A stretch of DNA of 64,000 bases from Spirochaetia bacterium (GTDB lineage: Bacteria; Spirochaetota; Leptospiria; Turneriellales; JAOUOS01). Shown one piece after another: positions 27,227-36,762 of this stretch (the first letter of the stretch is position 1; the number at the start of each line of letters is the position of its first letter). The notes under the pieces are model-generated. The model had not been told where the DNA came from and did not search any database. It saw only the letters and a list, made by a program, of their open reading frames with translations. The stretch spans positions 1 to 64,000 of the forward strand of contig JAOUOS010000010.1 of assembly GCA_029880285.1 (NCBI GenBank), given 5' to 3'. The translations under genes were made by a program, and so were the position numbers.

Positions 27227-28855
27227 TCATTCTACAGCCGGAGCTTCTTCTTCATTTAGTTGTTCATTCATCTCGTTATCTGAAGAATTATCCTGCTCAA
27301 TTTCAACAGGAGAGTCATCTTCTGCTGGTTGTTCTTCTTCAGCCGGAAGTTCAATAGCCGGTTCCTCTACTTCTAAATTAATAATTTCTTCAACAGGAGG
27401 TTCATCTTCTGCCGATTGTTCGTCTGCCGGCTTCTCAATAGCAGGCTCTTCTTTTTCTATATTCTTAATCTCTTCAGCAGGAGCCCCTTCTGTTTTTACT
27501 TCTTCATTTTCTTCTGTAATCGCTGGCGGTTTAACATCTAGTTGTTCTGATCCTACTGTTTCTTCATTTGTTTCCATTATTTTTGGTTTGACCGCGGCAC
27601 CATCTTTGGGCGGAATATCAAATATTTGACCGGGGAATATTAAATCTGGATTTTTAATTTGCGCTTTATTTGCTTTATAGATTTTGGGCCATAATAAAGG
27701 GTTGTCATATATAAAATCATACTCAGCAATTCTCCATAAACAGTCTCTTTTATTAGGAATTAATCGTACTTTATATGTTTTCCAGCCTTCTTTTGTAGTT
27801 ACCGGCACGGTTTGAACCTCAGAGCCTTTGCCGCGCGAAGCCATCGCTATTAATTGCGGTATTTGATCTTCAATTATTTTTGCCAGCCTAATAGCCTCTT
27901 CAGATTGATTTACTGAATCTTCATAGGCTTCGTTTTCAAGAGACTGTCTGGCTAAATCATAAGAATTTTGCGCCGCTTCCATCGTTTCATTCATAGAATT
28001 TAAAGCTGCCTGAGCCTCAACATCTGTTTCAAAAAACTTTTTTATTTTTTTGTCTTCGGCACTTTTATTTAATTTATCTATTTTTTCCTGTGCTGTTTTT
28101 ATAGCTGCTTCAGCTTGAATTAAAAGCTTGCTGGCCCAGTCTTTATGACCTATCATTAATGCTTGTCGCGCGCTTGCCGCCGCTTCATCAATATACGCCG
28201 CTGCGTCTTTTAAATTTAAGCCCTCTACGGCTTCTTTAGCCAATTCAAGTTTTTCTCTGGCATTTTTTAAAGCATCAGGAGCAGATTGTTCCGCTCCATA
28301 TTTTACCGCTTCATTAATAGTATCTTCAATTTCAGCGATATTTCTTTTCATTATTTCTGCCTGTGATTCTGCTATATTTCTTGCTTTTACTGCCTCTTCT
28401 CTTGAAGCTTCAAACTTTTGATATGCGTTTATAAAATCTTTTTTACCAAATAATTCATCACCTTCAGCCAATAATTTTTTAGCATTCTCAAGCTCTGCCG
28501 CGGCAAATTCTTCGGCAAATGCTTTTTCTGCTTCTTGAATAGCTGCTTCTGCTTCTTTTTTTGTTGCCTCTGCCAATGCGGGGGCCGCTTTTTCAAATGC
28601 CTGATCGGCAAATTTTTGAGCCTCAAGCGCATGATTTTTTGCCTCTGCCATATTATCTTCTGTTACTTTACCATGAGATTTTTTCAATTCATCTATGGCG
28701 CTTCTGTAATATCCAGGGGCATATTTGTCGGCCTTAACGCTTTCGGCTTTTGATATCTTATGCTTTGCCAAAGACATTTCTTCAAGGGGCATTGACTCTC
28801 CACCGCAATATGCTATAATTAAAATTAATATTATACTTAATAATATCTTTTTCAT
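27227..28855 (-). CDS. Alanine-rich coiled-coil LysM lipoprotein
   Basis: A 542-residue protein, from the ATG at 28855. I chose this start because GGAG stands 8 bases upstream; the ATG at 28870 would place the Shine-Dalgarno inside the gene. The signal segment ends at a weak lipobox IAYC (Cys17 in this numbering). A long Ala/Glu/Lys helical region (about 25-350) looks like coiled coil with DUF4398-like repeats. A LysM domain follows (TYKVRLIPNKRDCLWRIAEYDF, then PGQIFDIP; about 360-415), which would bind peptidoglycan. The tail (about 420-542) is acidic, Pro/Glu-rich, with two near-identical 23-residue repeats beginning EEPAIE. It probably bridges outer membrane and wall. Confidence 0.8.
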   Translation of the reverse strand: MKKILLSIILILIIAYCGGESMPLEEMSLAKHKISKAESVKADKYAPGYYRSAIDELKKSHGKVTEDNMAEAKNHALEAQKFADQAFEKAAPALAEATKKEAEAAIQEAEKAFAEEFAAAELENAKKLLAEGDELFGKKDFINAYQKFEASREEAVKARNIAESQAEIMKRNIAEIEDTINEAVKYGAEQSAPDALKNAREKLELAKEAVEGLNLKDAAAYIDEAAASARQALMIGHKDWASKLLIQAEAAIKTAQEKIDKLNKSAEDKKIKKFFETDVEAQAALNSMNETMEAAQNSYDLARQSLENEAYEDSVNQSEEAIRLAKIIEDQIPQLIAMASRGKGSEVQTVPVTTKEGWKTYKVRLIPNKRDCLWRIAEYDFIYDNPLLWPKIYKANKAQIKNPDLIFPGQIFDIPPKDGAAVKPKIMETNEETVGSEQLDVKPPAITEENEEVKTEGAPAEEIKNIEKEEPAIEKPADEQSAEDEPPVEEIINLEVEEPAIELPAEEEQPAEDDSPVEIEQDNSSDNEMNEQLNEEEAPAVE

Positions 28856-28910
28856 ATTCTTTATCTCCATTTTAAATTTTTTTATTTAATTTCTTTAGAT
28901 TAATTCTTAT

Positions 28911-29246
28911 TTATGCAAAATTTGTTATTGCTTCATCTTCTGATTCATATATTTCAAAAAAAGATGTTAATTTTGTAAGTTCAAAGACTTTTTTTACAGA
29001 GGCATATACATTGACAAGTTTTAAACCGCCTTCATATTTTTTTAGTGTTGAAAACCCTGAAATTAAAGCTCCTATACCTGAAGAATCAATATAAGAAACT
29101 TTCTCGAGATTGACAACTATTTTAAATTGTTTCGCGTCAATACATCTTTGCATAACTTCTTTAATCTCAGGTGCATTATATAAATCTATTTCACCTTGAA
29201 TATCTAAAATTATAACACCATTTTTTTCTCTTTGCTCGACTTTCAT
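28911..29246 (-). CDS. STAS-domain anti-sigma factor antagonist
   Basis: A 111-residue single STAS domain of the SpoIIAA/RsbV type. The phosphorylation motif IDSSGIGAL carries the regulated Ser56. The strand order GVIILDIQGEIDL, then KIVVNLEKVSYIDSS, matches the family. Such proteins switch an anti-sigma/kinase partner by phosphorylation; no kinase or phosphatase is adjacent. It heads the minus-strand run that continues with the LysM gene 55 bases downstream. A TTGACG/TATTTT pair precedes it (29292-29319). Confidence 0.92.
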   Translation of the reverse strand: MKVEQREKNGVIILDIQGEIDLYNAPEIKEVMQRCIDAKQFKIVVNLEKVSYIDSSGIGALISGFSTLKKYEGGLKLVNVYASVKKVFELTKLTSFFEIYESEDEAITNFA

Positions 29247-29291
29247 TTAATTTTTGAACACTTAATAATAATTAAATAATATTTGCTTTAC

Positions 29292-29319
29292 AAAATAATA
29301 TTGCAGTCTTTAGCGTCAA
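29292..29319 (-). promoter_or_regulatory. Candidate promoter of the STAS gene
   Basis: On the minus strand TTGACG (29314-29319) and TATTTT (29292-29297) are 16 bases apart, about 46 bases before the start codon. It is plausibly the promoter for the STAS-LysM-rho run. Sequence-based only. Confidence 0.35.
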
Positions 29320-29390
29320 TCAAAAAAAGGATTTTTTTACTGAAAGAATTTTTAATATAGTAAGTATTTGACATTGTGTAATAAGTAAAA

Positions 29391-30173
29391 ATGTTTGCTA
29401 AAAAAAATATGGACTACTATGTAGAATTTAACTCTTTTTTTAAAGAATTAACTAAAACAAGTTCTAAAATAATAAAAGATTATTTTAAAACTCAAATTTC
29501 GGTAGAAATTAAAAAAGATAATTCACCTGTAACTATAGCCGATAAAAAAGCCGAAGAAGAAATACGAAAACAAATTGAAAAACAATTTCCCGATCATGGT
29601 ATTATTGGCGAAGAATTCGGTACATCAAATACAAACGCTGAATATCAATGGATAATAGACCCTATTGACGGTACAAAATCTTTTATAGCGGGCATTCCTC
29701 TTTTTGGTACACTCATTGCCTTAACAAAAAACAAAATTCCTGTTTTGGGGGCCATACATATGCCTCTTCTTGATGAATTGGCTATAGGCGATAATAAAAA
29801 AACATTTATAAACGATAAACCTGTTCAAATTTCAAATACATCAAAATTAGAAGAGTCGGTTTTGCTATATACCAACTTAATAGATATTGAAAGACATCAA
29901 AATTTGAATAATTTCTTAAATTTATGCCGCCGGGTAAATTATTCGCGCACATGGGGTGATTGCTGCGGTTATTATCTTTTAACAAAAGGTAAAGCCGATG
30001 TTATGATTGATCCTATTATGTCGGTTTGGGATATAACAGCCTTAATACCCGTTATTCAGGGCGCGGGTGGTATTATAACCGATTACCAGGGTAATACTCC
30101 CGTTGAAGCTAAAAGCATTGTAGCGGCGTCAAAAAATCTTCACGAAAATATTATTACAATATTAAACAGCTGA
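29391..30173 (+). CDS. hisN: Inositol-phosphatase-type histidinol-phosphatase
   Basis: A 260-residue Mg2+-dependent phosphatase of the inositol monophosphatase fold. Metal-binding residues lie in GEEFG (about 77-81) and DPIDGTKSF (about 94-102), with WDITAL near the C-terminus supplying the last Asp. The stretch TWGDCCGYYLLTKGKADVM follows the pattern of HisN, which removes phosphate from L-histidinol phosphate, rather than of SuhB or CysQ. The substrate call is therefore family-based. TTGACA lies 17 bases before the ATG. The IS1182-type element begins 2 bases after its stop codon. Confidence 0.8.
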   Translation: MFAKKNMDYYVEFNSFFKELTKTSSKIIKDYFKTQISVEIKKDNSPVTIADKKAEEEIRKQIEKQFPDHGIIGEEFGTSNTNAEYQWIIDPIDGTKSFIAGIPLFGTLIALTKNKIPVLGAIHMPLLDELAIGDNKKTFINDKPVQISNTSKLEESVLLYTNLIDIERHQNLNNFLNLCRRVNYSRTWGDCCGYYLLTKGKADVMIDPIMSVWDITALIPVIQGAGGIITDYQGNTPVEAKSIVAASKNLHENIITILNS

Positions 30174-30175
30174 TA

Positions 30176-30195
30176 CCTTAACAAGGTGTTGAAAA
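30176..30195 (+). repeat. Left terminal inverted repeat of the IS
   Basis: CCTTAACAAGGTGTTGAAAA. It matches the reverse complement of the right end except at three positions (9-11). It starts 2 bases after the hisN stop. Confidence 0.8.
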
Positions 30196-30308
30196 TCTAA
30201 AAACCTGTATTTTCTAAACCCGTATTGGCTATAATTCAAACTCCTTTTTTTGCAGATCTGTTTTGTTTTGAAAGATTGTATAAATTTTTATTGTTATTTA
30301 AATACATA

Positions 30309-31805
30309 CTACGTCTCATGCAATCTAAAATCTAAAAGTTTGGCAATATTATGCGCAATACATCGCTCAGTCCATTCATTACGGACTTTATTGATACCTA
30401 TGCGAAAAAATCTTGAACCATTTCTGGCTACTTTTATACAGCCAAAAACGCCCTCGACAATATAACCTCTAATGGAAAATATATTTTTACCCATCTCTGT
30501 TCTTAATTTTTCTCTCATCGCCAAAGTTAAAGGGCCATAATGAATCTTAGGGCCTTTACCCGGAGGATAAACTTTTTTAATTTTTATATTTTTCAGATAA
30601 GATTTTCTTACCTTGAAATATTTTGATTTGGCAGACTTGCTAAGACACTTTGCTGCAAGTGAACATCCCTTGCAGCCTTTTGCAGAGTAATAAGCATACT
30701 CCGTATTTTTTGTCTTAGTATCTCGCTTGTATTCTAAAGTATTATTTGCAGGACAGAGAAAATTATTTTGCTTCCTATTATACTTGAATTCCAATGTTTC
30801 TGATGATTCAATTTCAGTTTTAAGTTCTTTATTTCTTAAACCAGCAAATTCATTGTCCGGCAAGTATAAATCAGCATCTTCCAGTTCTTCTAAGTTTTCT
30901 TCACCGGCATAACCTGAATCAAAAATAAATTTAGTCTTCTTGTCATTCAGGTCAAGATTTTTCTGTAGCTTTAGAATTTCTCTGACAATAGGCACTGTTT
31001 GCTGGTGATCGGTATTTTCTGAAATTACATTTTCATAAATAATCATCTGCTTTTGCTCATCAACAGCAATTTGGGCATTATAACCTATTATCATTTTCCC
31101 CTTATCTCTTTGCAAGAGAGCGTCAGGTTCATTCAAGTGAATTCTTTTTTTATCTTTATTTGATTCCAAAAATCCCAATGCATTTTCAAGTTTTTCTTTT
31201 TTACAATTAGCCTCAGATAATTTCTTCAATCTTTTTTCTTTTTCTGCCCCATCTTCTACTTCTTCCCATTCAATATATCTTTTGTTGCATATTTCTTTTA
31301 TCTTCTCATATCTTTTTTCAAATTTCTTCATATCGCCCATGTCTTTACTATTGGCATATGCTTTTATTTTAGAACCATCAATACAAACTTTATCTAAATC
31401 AATATAACCTGATTCTACGCCAAGAAAAACGGTTTGCTGAAAAATATCCTTAATTACTTCTGAATGTCTGTTTCGAAAACGACAAAATGAAGAATGATCA
31501 ATTGTTATTCCTCCCGATAAAAAAAGCAAATCTGCTCTTTTGGACATATCTCTGGCCAGCGCTCTCATTGAAATATTTCCATATAAAATAGAATAGATAA
31601 TCAAAGATAACATTCTATCAACGGGCAAAGCAGAACATCCGCCTTTTTCAGTATCATTTCTATAGTTTTCATCAAATTTAGATAAGTCTAATTTTCTTAC
31701 CATATTCAATAACTGATTCAAATAATGGTCTTCTTCAAAAAATTCAGAATAATTTATTGCTGACCATTGCCATTGTCTGTCTTCTATTTTCTTATATTTT
31801 GCCAT
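30309..31805 (-). CDS. IS1182-family transposase
   Basis: A 498-residue DDE transposase, intact. The N-terminal part (about 15-130) is the DUF772-type helical domain (LPVDRMLSLIIYSILYGN). The likely catalytic triad is Asp143 (CIDGSKIKA), Asp296 (FDSGYAG) and Glu451 (EGVFGCIK). A Cys cluster at 351, 378, 381 and 387 resembles the zinc-binding insert of this family. About 84 bases separate its ATG from the right terminal repeat, with AT-rich -10-like sequence between. No frameshift or internal stop is seen, so the element could be active. Confidence 0.92.
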   Translation of the reverse strand: MAKYKKIEDRQWQWSAINYSEFFEEDHYLNQLLNMVRKLDLSKFDENYRNDTEKGGCSALPVDRMLSLIIYSILYGNISMRALARDMSKRADLLFLSGGITIDHSSFCRFRNRHSEVIKDIFQQTVFLGVESGYIDLDKVCIDGSKIKAYANSKDMGDMKKFEKRYEKIKEICNKRYIEWEEVEDGAEKEKRLKKLSEANCKKEKLENALGFLESNKDKKRIHLNEPDALLQRDKGKMIIGYNAQIAVDEQKQMIIYENVISENTDHQQTVPIVREILKLQKNLDLNDKKTKFIFDSGYAGEENLEELEDADLYLPDNEFAGLRNKELKTEIESSETLEFKYNRKQNNFLCPANNTLEYKRDTKTKNTEYAYYSAKGCKGCSLAAKCLSKSAKSKYFKVRKSYLKNIKIKKVYPPGKGPKIHYGPLTLAMREKLRTEMGKNIFSIRGYIVEGVFGCIKVARNGSRFFRIGINKVRNEWTERCIAHNIAKLLDFRLHET

Positions 31806-31869
31806 AATTCTTTTTATATTTTTCTATTCTACAGATCAACTCTTTTAGAAAATTCCATACTGTTGATGT

Positions 31870-31889
31870 TTTTCAACATTCTGTTAAGG
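31870..31889 (-). repeat. Right terminal inverted repeat of the IS
   Basis: Read on the minus strand it is CCTTAACAGAATGTTGAAAA. Its CCT and TAA are used as the last codon and stop codon of the adjoining 686-residue gene. Confidence 0.8.
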
Positions 31890-33944
31890 CTGTGGATTTA
31901 CATCCATTATAATAAATGTTATAGGAACCGTAGAAACCTGCTGTGAAGCAAAATTTAAATAGTTTTGCGAATAAGTGGCCGGTTCAAAAACATATTCTGA
32001 TACATTTCTAGCATTATCCATTACCATAAGTTTGGGGTAAAGGGTAACGGGCGAGGTATCTCCAAATCCTGAAAGCACAATGTCACATATACAGGTACCG
32101 TTGCCAAGATTTAACGCGAAACAGCTACCATAGACATTTTGGCTACTTTCAGAATCTACAATGTCAATAAAAACTCCCATAATACCCGAATCGGCATCAG
32201 ACGCTGTGGATGTTACCGTAATAACATCACCTAACTGATAATTTGTACCGTTTGTTCCCGTTGGTGTACCTTCAACAGCAAGAGCGGTTAATAATGGTAA
32301 CACATTATCTATTAATGAATTGGTAATAACAACTGAAGGCGCAAATGTAGTACCTGTTGCTGTAGAACCATTATAAATATATTCTGCGCCATTATGTATG
32401 AAAGTATGCTCTATATTATCCGCGTCATATACAAAAACATCAGTTACCGTCCAGGTTCCATCCATATTATATTTTGACTTAGGGAACTGACCTGAAAAAA
32501 CACCCACGCCAGCATGCGTTAAATTTATATATTCAGTTTCATTGGCAGGGCCTGTTAAATTAACGCCAATATATTTCGCGCATGAAAAATCAGCGACAAC
32601 AGTAATGATAACATTCTCGCTCGTATTTAAATCTAAAGCTGCATTACTTATTGAAATAGATTGAAGCGAAGCAGAATTACAGGTACCGCTCGTAGGCGGC
32701 TCAAATTTACATGAAGTATTACATCCAATGGTAATCGTTTCACACTCTTCAGGAGGTGAAATATTTCCATCACCGCAAGTGTAACTATTAGCCCCAACTG
32801 TTAAAGAAGCCAATGGTATTGTTGAAGCATAATACTGGTTTATTTGATCACCTGCAGTATGCACAATAGTATAATTTGTTGTTGAAATTCGTGAGTCAGA
32901 TAAAAAAGAAATAGAATTACCCTGCATATCTAAGATAGAAAAGTAAACATAATAATTGCCGCCGTACGCTGGAGGCATTGTAAAAGTATAGCTTGATTCT
33001 GAAGGTAATATAATTCCCGATGAATTCATGCTAATATAAATAGATTCAATTTGACTAGTTGAAGAGGCTGTACTTGCGTCAAAATCACTTACCAGACCCA
33101 CTACAAAACCATATATGTTTGTTTTATTGGGTACGTTCCAGGTTATAGTTATTGGCATACCCTGCGTTAATGTACCGCTTAGGGTTAAGCTTTCTAATAC
33201 AGGGTAAAGTACAGTATTCACAGAATTTTTCATGTCTGAAAAAGCTATAGTTACGGCAGTATTTGTTGAATTTTCAAACGCGGTTTTAAGTTCTTCCGCT
33301 GTTTGTGCTGTTTCAATTAATGCTATTAAATTTGTATCATTTTTTATTTCATCAATAAATATCGCTGCTTTGTCGGTTAAAAATTCTGACATCTCATATA
33401 TTTTATAAAGCGAAGTATTCTCTTCAAGAGGCCCGCCAAAAATTGATTCTAAAGCTCTTACGGCCGCGTTTGACACAGGATCGCAAATTAAATTGGTCAT
33501 ATTATCTTTTCCCAGACATTTCATTTCTGAAAGATAATTGCTAATAGGTGCCGCGCATGAAAAAACAATCAGCGCTTCTTTATTTTCAGGAATATTTTCA
33601 ATGGCAAATTTTCCGCTTTCATCGGTAATACCTTTATAAACAGGCGAACTGCCCGCCCCTAAAATAAATACATTAAAAGGGCTGCTAGAGCATCCAGCTG
33701 GTGACGAAACCATTGCGGCGCTTAAATTAGCCAAACTTCCCGCTAATGAGCCTTCTATGGGTTCTACAATTTGAGCGCTGGCAGTTCCCGAAATAGACGC
33801 TGACAAACTGGTTTCATCATCAATATTTGTTTCTTCTTTATCTACTTTGGTACAACTGCAATAACCAATATATTGAGAAAATAAAAAGATTATACTAAGA
33901 TTAAAAGTAAATTTTACCAGAACTTTGAACTTGCCTGATTTCAT
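31884..33944 (-). CDS. Large cell-surface lipoprotein, 3' end cut by IS
   Basis: A 686-residue exported protein, probably a lipoprotein (hydrophobic segment about 12-27, then Cys29 and Cys31 in GYCSC). Near 60-130 there is a carboxypeptidase-regulatory-like fold (VYKGITDESGKFAIENIP). Ig/fibronectin-like strands follow (TITWNVPNKTNIYGFVVG). A CGDGNISPPEECE motif near residue 400 is the kind found as Cys-rich repeats in secreted proteins of myxobacteria and spirochaetes. The last codons read P-Q, then CCT-TAA inside the right terminal repeat of the IS1182 element, so the original C-terminus may be missing. Function unknown; adhesin or surface scaffold are possibilities. Confidence 0.7.
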   Translation of the reverse strand: MKSGKFKVLVKFTFNLSIIFLFSQYIGYCSCTKVDKEETNIDDETSLSASISGTASAQIVEPIEGSLAGSLANLSAAMVSSPAGCSSSPFNVFILGAGSSPVYKGITDESGKFAIENIPENKEALIVFSCAAPISNYLSEMKCLGKDNMTNLICDPVSNAAVRALESIFGGPLEENTSLYKIYEMSEFLTDKAAIFIDEIKNDTNLIALIETAQTAEELKTAFENSTNTAVTIAFSDMKNSVNTVLYPVLESLTLSGTLTQGMPITITWNVPNKTNIYGFVVGLVSDFDASTASSTSQIESIYISMNSSGIILPSESSYTFTMPPAYGGNYYVYFSILDMQGNSISFLSDSRISTTNYTIVHTAGDQINQYYASTIPLASLTVGANSYTCGDGNISPPEECETITIGCNTSCKFEPPTSGTCNSASLQSISISNAALDLNTSENVIITVVADFSCAKYIGVNLTGPANETEYINLTHAGVGVFSGQFPKSKYNMDGTWTVTDVFVYDADNIEHTFIHNGAEYIYNGSTATGTTFAPSVVITNSLIDNVLPLLTALAVEGTPTGTNGTNYQLGDVITVTSTASDADSGIMGVFIDIVDSESSQNVYGSCFALNLGNGTCICDIVLSGFGDTSPVTLYPKLMVMDNARNVSEYVFEPATYSQNYLNFASQQVSTVPITFIIMDVNPQP

Positions 33945-34111
33945 ATATGCCCCTTTTTTTATAAATTTAACTATTATATTTTCAACTATTAAATTTAAAT
34001 ACAGCTTTTAACTACAAACAAAGAGCATAAGACTTTACAAGCTGTATAAGTAATTGAAATTAAAAGAATAACCTTGTCAACTATTTTTTATTTTAATTTG
34101 TCTTTCTCATA

Positions 34112-34861
34112 TTAATGCTCATGCGAAAGATTTCTAATTAAAAGAATTGAAGAAATACCGGCCGCAATAAAAACCAGCTGATAAATAGTATGTGATAATT
34201 TAGTGTATTTATGTAGACTGGGGAACAAATCGGCCGCGGCTACATATATAAAACTGGCCGCCGCAACCGCCATGAAAAAGGGAATATATTCACTTATTTC
34301 TGATAAAAAATAATACCCTAAAATACCTCCTGCTAATGTTCCTAAGCTGGATAAAGCGTTAAATAACAGGGCTTTACTTTTAGAATATCCGCTTTCAAGT
34401 AAAATTGCAAAATCTCCTATCTCTTGCGGGATCTCATGAGAAATTACAGCTAAAGAAGAAGCTATGCCCAGAGGAACCGATGTAATAAAAGCCATTGCAA
34501 TTACAATACCATCTATAAAATTATGAAGAGAATCGCCTATCATAATTAAAACACCCGCACGGTTATGATGATCACATTCATCTTCATGGCAGTGCCGCCA
34601 TATAATTAATTTTTCAAGAATAAAAAAAAGAAAAATGCCTACTAAAACTGCTGCCAATATTTTTCCCGAACTTATTTTTTCCATAGCTTCGGGCAAAAGC
34701 CCTAAAAATGCCGCCCCTAATAAAGCTCCCGTAGCATAACTTATAAGCCAGGGAAGAATTTGTTTTCTTTTTTCAAAAGGAAACAGCAATATTAAACCAG
34801 CAGCCGCTATGCTGCCTATACCACCAATTAAAGTACTTAAAATAATATAGAATAAAGTCAT
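34112..34861 (-). CDS. ZIP-family divalent metal transporter
   Basis: A 249-residue, eight-helix transporter importing Zn2+ (or Fe2+/Mn2+). The metal-site helices are intact: HNFIDG (His113, Asn114, Asp117) and HEIPQE (His142, Glu143, Glu147). A His/Cys/Asp-rich loop (RHCHEDECDHH, 89-99) is the usual cytoplasmic metal-sensing loop. I start at ATG 34861. A TTG at 34894 would add 11 unlikely residues and overlaps a TTGACA box at 34889-34894, which lies 27 bases upstream of the chosen ATG. No Shine-Dalgarno and no Zur-type palindrome is evident. Confidence 0.9.
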   Translation of the reverse strand: MTLFYIILSTLIGGIGSIAAAGLILLFPFEKRKQILPWLISYATGALLGAAFLGLLPEAMEKISSGKILAAVLVGIFLFFILEKLIIWRHCHEDECDHHNRAGVLIMIGDSLHNFIDGIVIAMAFITSVPLGIASSLAVISHEIPQEIGDFAILLESGYSKSKALLFNALSSLGTLAGGILGYYFLSEISEYIPFFMAVAAASFIYVAAADLFPSLHKYTKLSHTIYQLVFIAAGISSILLIRNLSHEH

Positions 34862-35085
34862 CGTTTGAACTGTTAATTTTAAGCAGTTTGTCAATACATA
34901 TATTGAAAGCGGTTAATTTTTATTGGTCTTGTGATAGGCAGCATAATTGTTTAAACAAAAGATAAAATAAATCGGCTTTATTCTTCTTTTTTACAATTTT
35001 TTTACAAATATTGATATTTTATGGTTGATCTTTATAATAAACTACAGATTATTTATTATTATCAATTGAAAAGGAGAAACTAACT

Positions 35086-35784
35086 ATGATATTTGACCCT
35101 TTGTATTTAATGTTAATGGCGCCGGCTATGATTTTATCGGCATGGGCATCTTTAAAAGTAAAAAGTTCTTTTAACAAATATTCAAAATACCGTACACAAA
35201 ATAACATGACAGGCGCCGATGCCGCGCGCGCCGTTCTTGACGCGGCAGGTATCTCTAATGTAAGAATTGAAAGAGTAAGCGGATTTTTATCTGATCATTA
35301 TGACCCTTCAAAAAAGGTTTTAAGATTATCTCCTGATGTTTACGACTCTCCTTCTGTTTCTGCGGTTGGCGTAGGCGCGCATGAAGCCGGACACGCCATA
35401 CAAGATAAAGTAAATTATCCCATGTTAACATTTAGAACCATGCTTGTGCCCACGGCTTCTTTTGGCAGTAATATGAGCTGGATTATTTTAATGGCCGGTT
35501 TTTTCTTGAATATGACAAGCTTAATATGGGCAGGAATTATTCTTTTCTCGGCTGTTGTTTTATTTCAGTTGATTACTCTGCCTGTTGAATTTGACGCCTC
35601 GGCACGGGCTAAAAAAGTTTTGTGGGAAAGCGGAGTTATTACTACATCAGGTGAAAGAGACGGGGTCGCGAAAGTATTAAACGCGGCTGCAATGACCTAT
35701 GTAGCTGCTGCTATAAGCGCCATACTTACTTTAATTTATTTTCTAATTAGGGCCGGTCTATTAGGCGGCAGCAGAGATGAATAA
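35086..35784 (+). CDS. YugP-type membrane zinc metallopeptidase
   Basis: A 232-residue membrane protein of the Zn_peptidase_2 (YugP) family. The zinc-binding HEAGH (His99, Glu100, His103) is followed by membrane segments near 120-165 and 200-225. LPVEFDASARAKKVL (about 165-179) is a conserved family stretch. Substrates are not known. AAGGAG lies 10 bases before the ATG. It converges with an unknown gene; a 10-bp hairpin spans both stop codons. Confidence 0.88.
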   Translation: MIFDPLYLMLMAPAMILSAWASLKVKSSFNKYSKYRTQNNMTGADAARAVLDAAGISNVRIERVSGFLSDHYDPSKKVLRLSPDVYDSPSVSAVGVGAHEAGHAIQDKVNYPMLTFRTMLVPTASFGSNMSWIILMAGFFLNMTSLIWAGIILFSAVVLFQLITLPVEFDASARAKKVLWESGVITTSGERDGVAKVLNAAAMTYVAAAISAILTLIYFLIRAGLLGGSRDE

Positions 35785-35804
35785 ATAAAAAAGCTTATTT
35801 ATTC
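35779..35804. terminator. AT-rich hairpin spanning convergent stop codons
   Basis: GAATAAATAA and its exact reverse complement flank a 6-base loop and cover the stop codons of both converging genes. It may act as a bidirectional terminator, although the stem lacks GC pairs. A second hairpin with the same 10-6-10 build lies at 39878-39903. Confidence 0.4.
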
Positions 35805-36736
35805 TGAAGTATAAATTTATAGTCTTGCTCGCGTTGTTTAATATATGAAAAAACCTCACTGGGAGTTACAACAAATATTTTTTCTATACTTTTCGAGTAT
35901 GATAAATTCACAGGCATTATAGGAAGCAAAAGGCCGGTACGAAAAACTTCGAGAAGAGGACTTTTCTTCGCCGAAGCCAAGCTTAAAGAGCGAAAAAATC
36001 CTTTTTTGCCTTCTTTAAGAAGATAAATCCATTTTTCAAGTTCTAAATTATCACGGCCAAAAGCTTTTTTCAAATAATCCCACATTAATACGGGCTTTTT
36101 AGGCAAAATATTTTCTTTAGTACCATTTGTTGCCTTTTTGGTCTCTCTAATAAATGAATAAGGACTTTCTACTATTTTTCCCCGCGACAAAAAATCTAAG
36201 GATATATGTTTTCTATAAATATAATTACGGGCAAACCAAATATATAAAACAAGCGCCATATCTAAATGATTATTTTCAAACGTTATATTAAAATGATTTT
36301 CAGATGAACCACCCAATAAAGAAGCAAAATCTTTTTGTTCCTTTAGTTTTATTTTTTTTAATAAAGAAAATAAATAATTTTTTTTCAGATAGTTATCTTC
36401 CTGCATTAAATTTTTAATTAATTCTAGGGGAATATATATTCCACCGTTTGGGTGTTTAAATACCCAGGGAAGTTTTTCTTCTATAGAAATTAAATTATCT
36501 GTAATATCAGAAGCAGCAATGAATCCAAAATTATTCAACAGATCGAAAAATTCTTTTTCTTCTGCCGTATTTAAGATTTTTGATATCGTGTTTTCTTCAT
36601 ATAATTTTAGTAAATGAACCCAAAACCACTGTACTCTATCTTTTTTGCCGCCTGTTATTAAAAAATTTGTTTTTCTTGAAATATACCCCAAGTATTTTTC
36701 ACTTGAGGTTAAAACCATCTCAGAAATCGGATACAT
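35795..36736 (-). CDS. Conserved-looking protein of unknown function
   Basis: A 313-residue soluble protein with no signal peptide or membrane helix. It is Lys/Leu/Phe-rich and likely mostly helical, with phrases such as VQWFWVHLLKLYEE and GIYIPLELIKNLM, and no catalytic motif I recognise. GGAG-rich sequence (about 10 bases before the ATG) supports the start. It lies 26 bases downstream of purD and may be co-transcribed. Function not inferable. Confidence 0.65.
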   Translation of the reverse strand: MYPISEMVLTSSEKYLGYISRKTNFLITGGKKDRVQWFWVHLLKLYEENTISKILNTAEEKEFFDLLNNFGFIAASDITDNLISIEEKLPWVFKHPNGGIYIPLELIKNLMQEDNYLKKNYLFSLLKKIKLKEQKDFASLLGGSSENHFNITFENNHLDMALVLYIWFARNYIYRKHISLDFLSRGKIVESPYSFIRETKKATNGTKENILPKKPVLMWDYLKKAFGRDNLELEKWIYLLKEGKKGFFRSLSLASAKKSPLLEVFRTGLLLPIMPVNLSYSKSIEKIFVVTPSEVFSYIKQREQDYKFILQNK

Positions 36737-36762
36737 AAATAGTTCTCTCCCCCGTTTTTTTT

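Larger units (their letters stand above)
30176..31889 (-). mobile_element. Complete IS1182-family insertion sequence
   Basis: About 1.71 kb bounded by imperfect terminal inverted repeats (30176-30195 and 31870-31889; 17 of 20 positions match, both beginning CCTTAACA). It contains one intact DDE transposase gene on the minus strand. It lies exactly between two convergent genes and its right end supplies the stop codon of the neighbour. No obvious target-site duplication is seen, as often in this family. Confidence 0.85.

Noticed and set aside
28429-28753. Overlapping frames in the LysM gene
   Set aside because: Composition-driven shadows of an Ala/Lys/Glu-rich coiled coil.
34862-34894. TTG start for the ZIP transporter
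   Set aside because: It coincides with a TTGACA box and adds residues not expected before the first helix.
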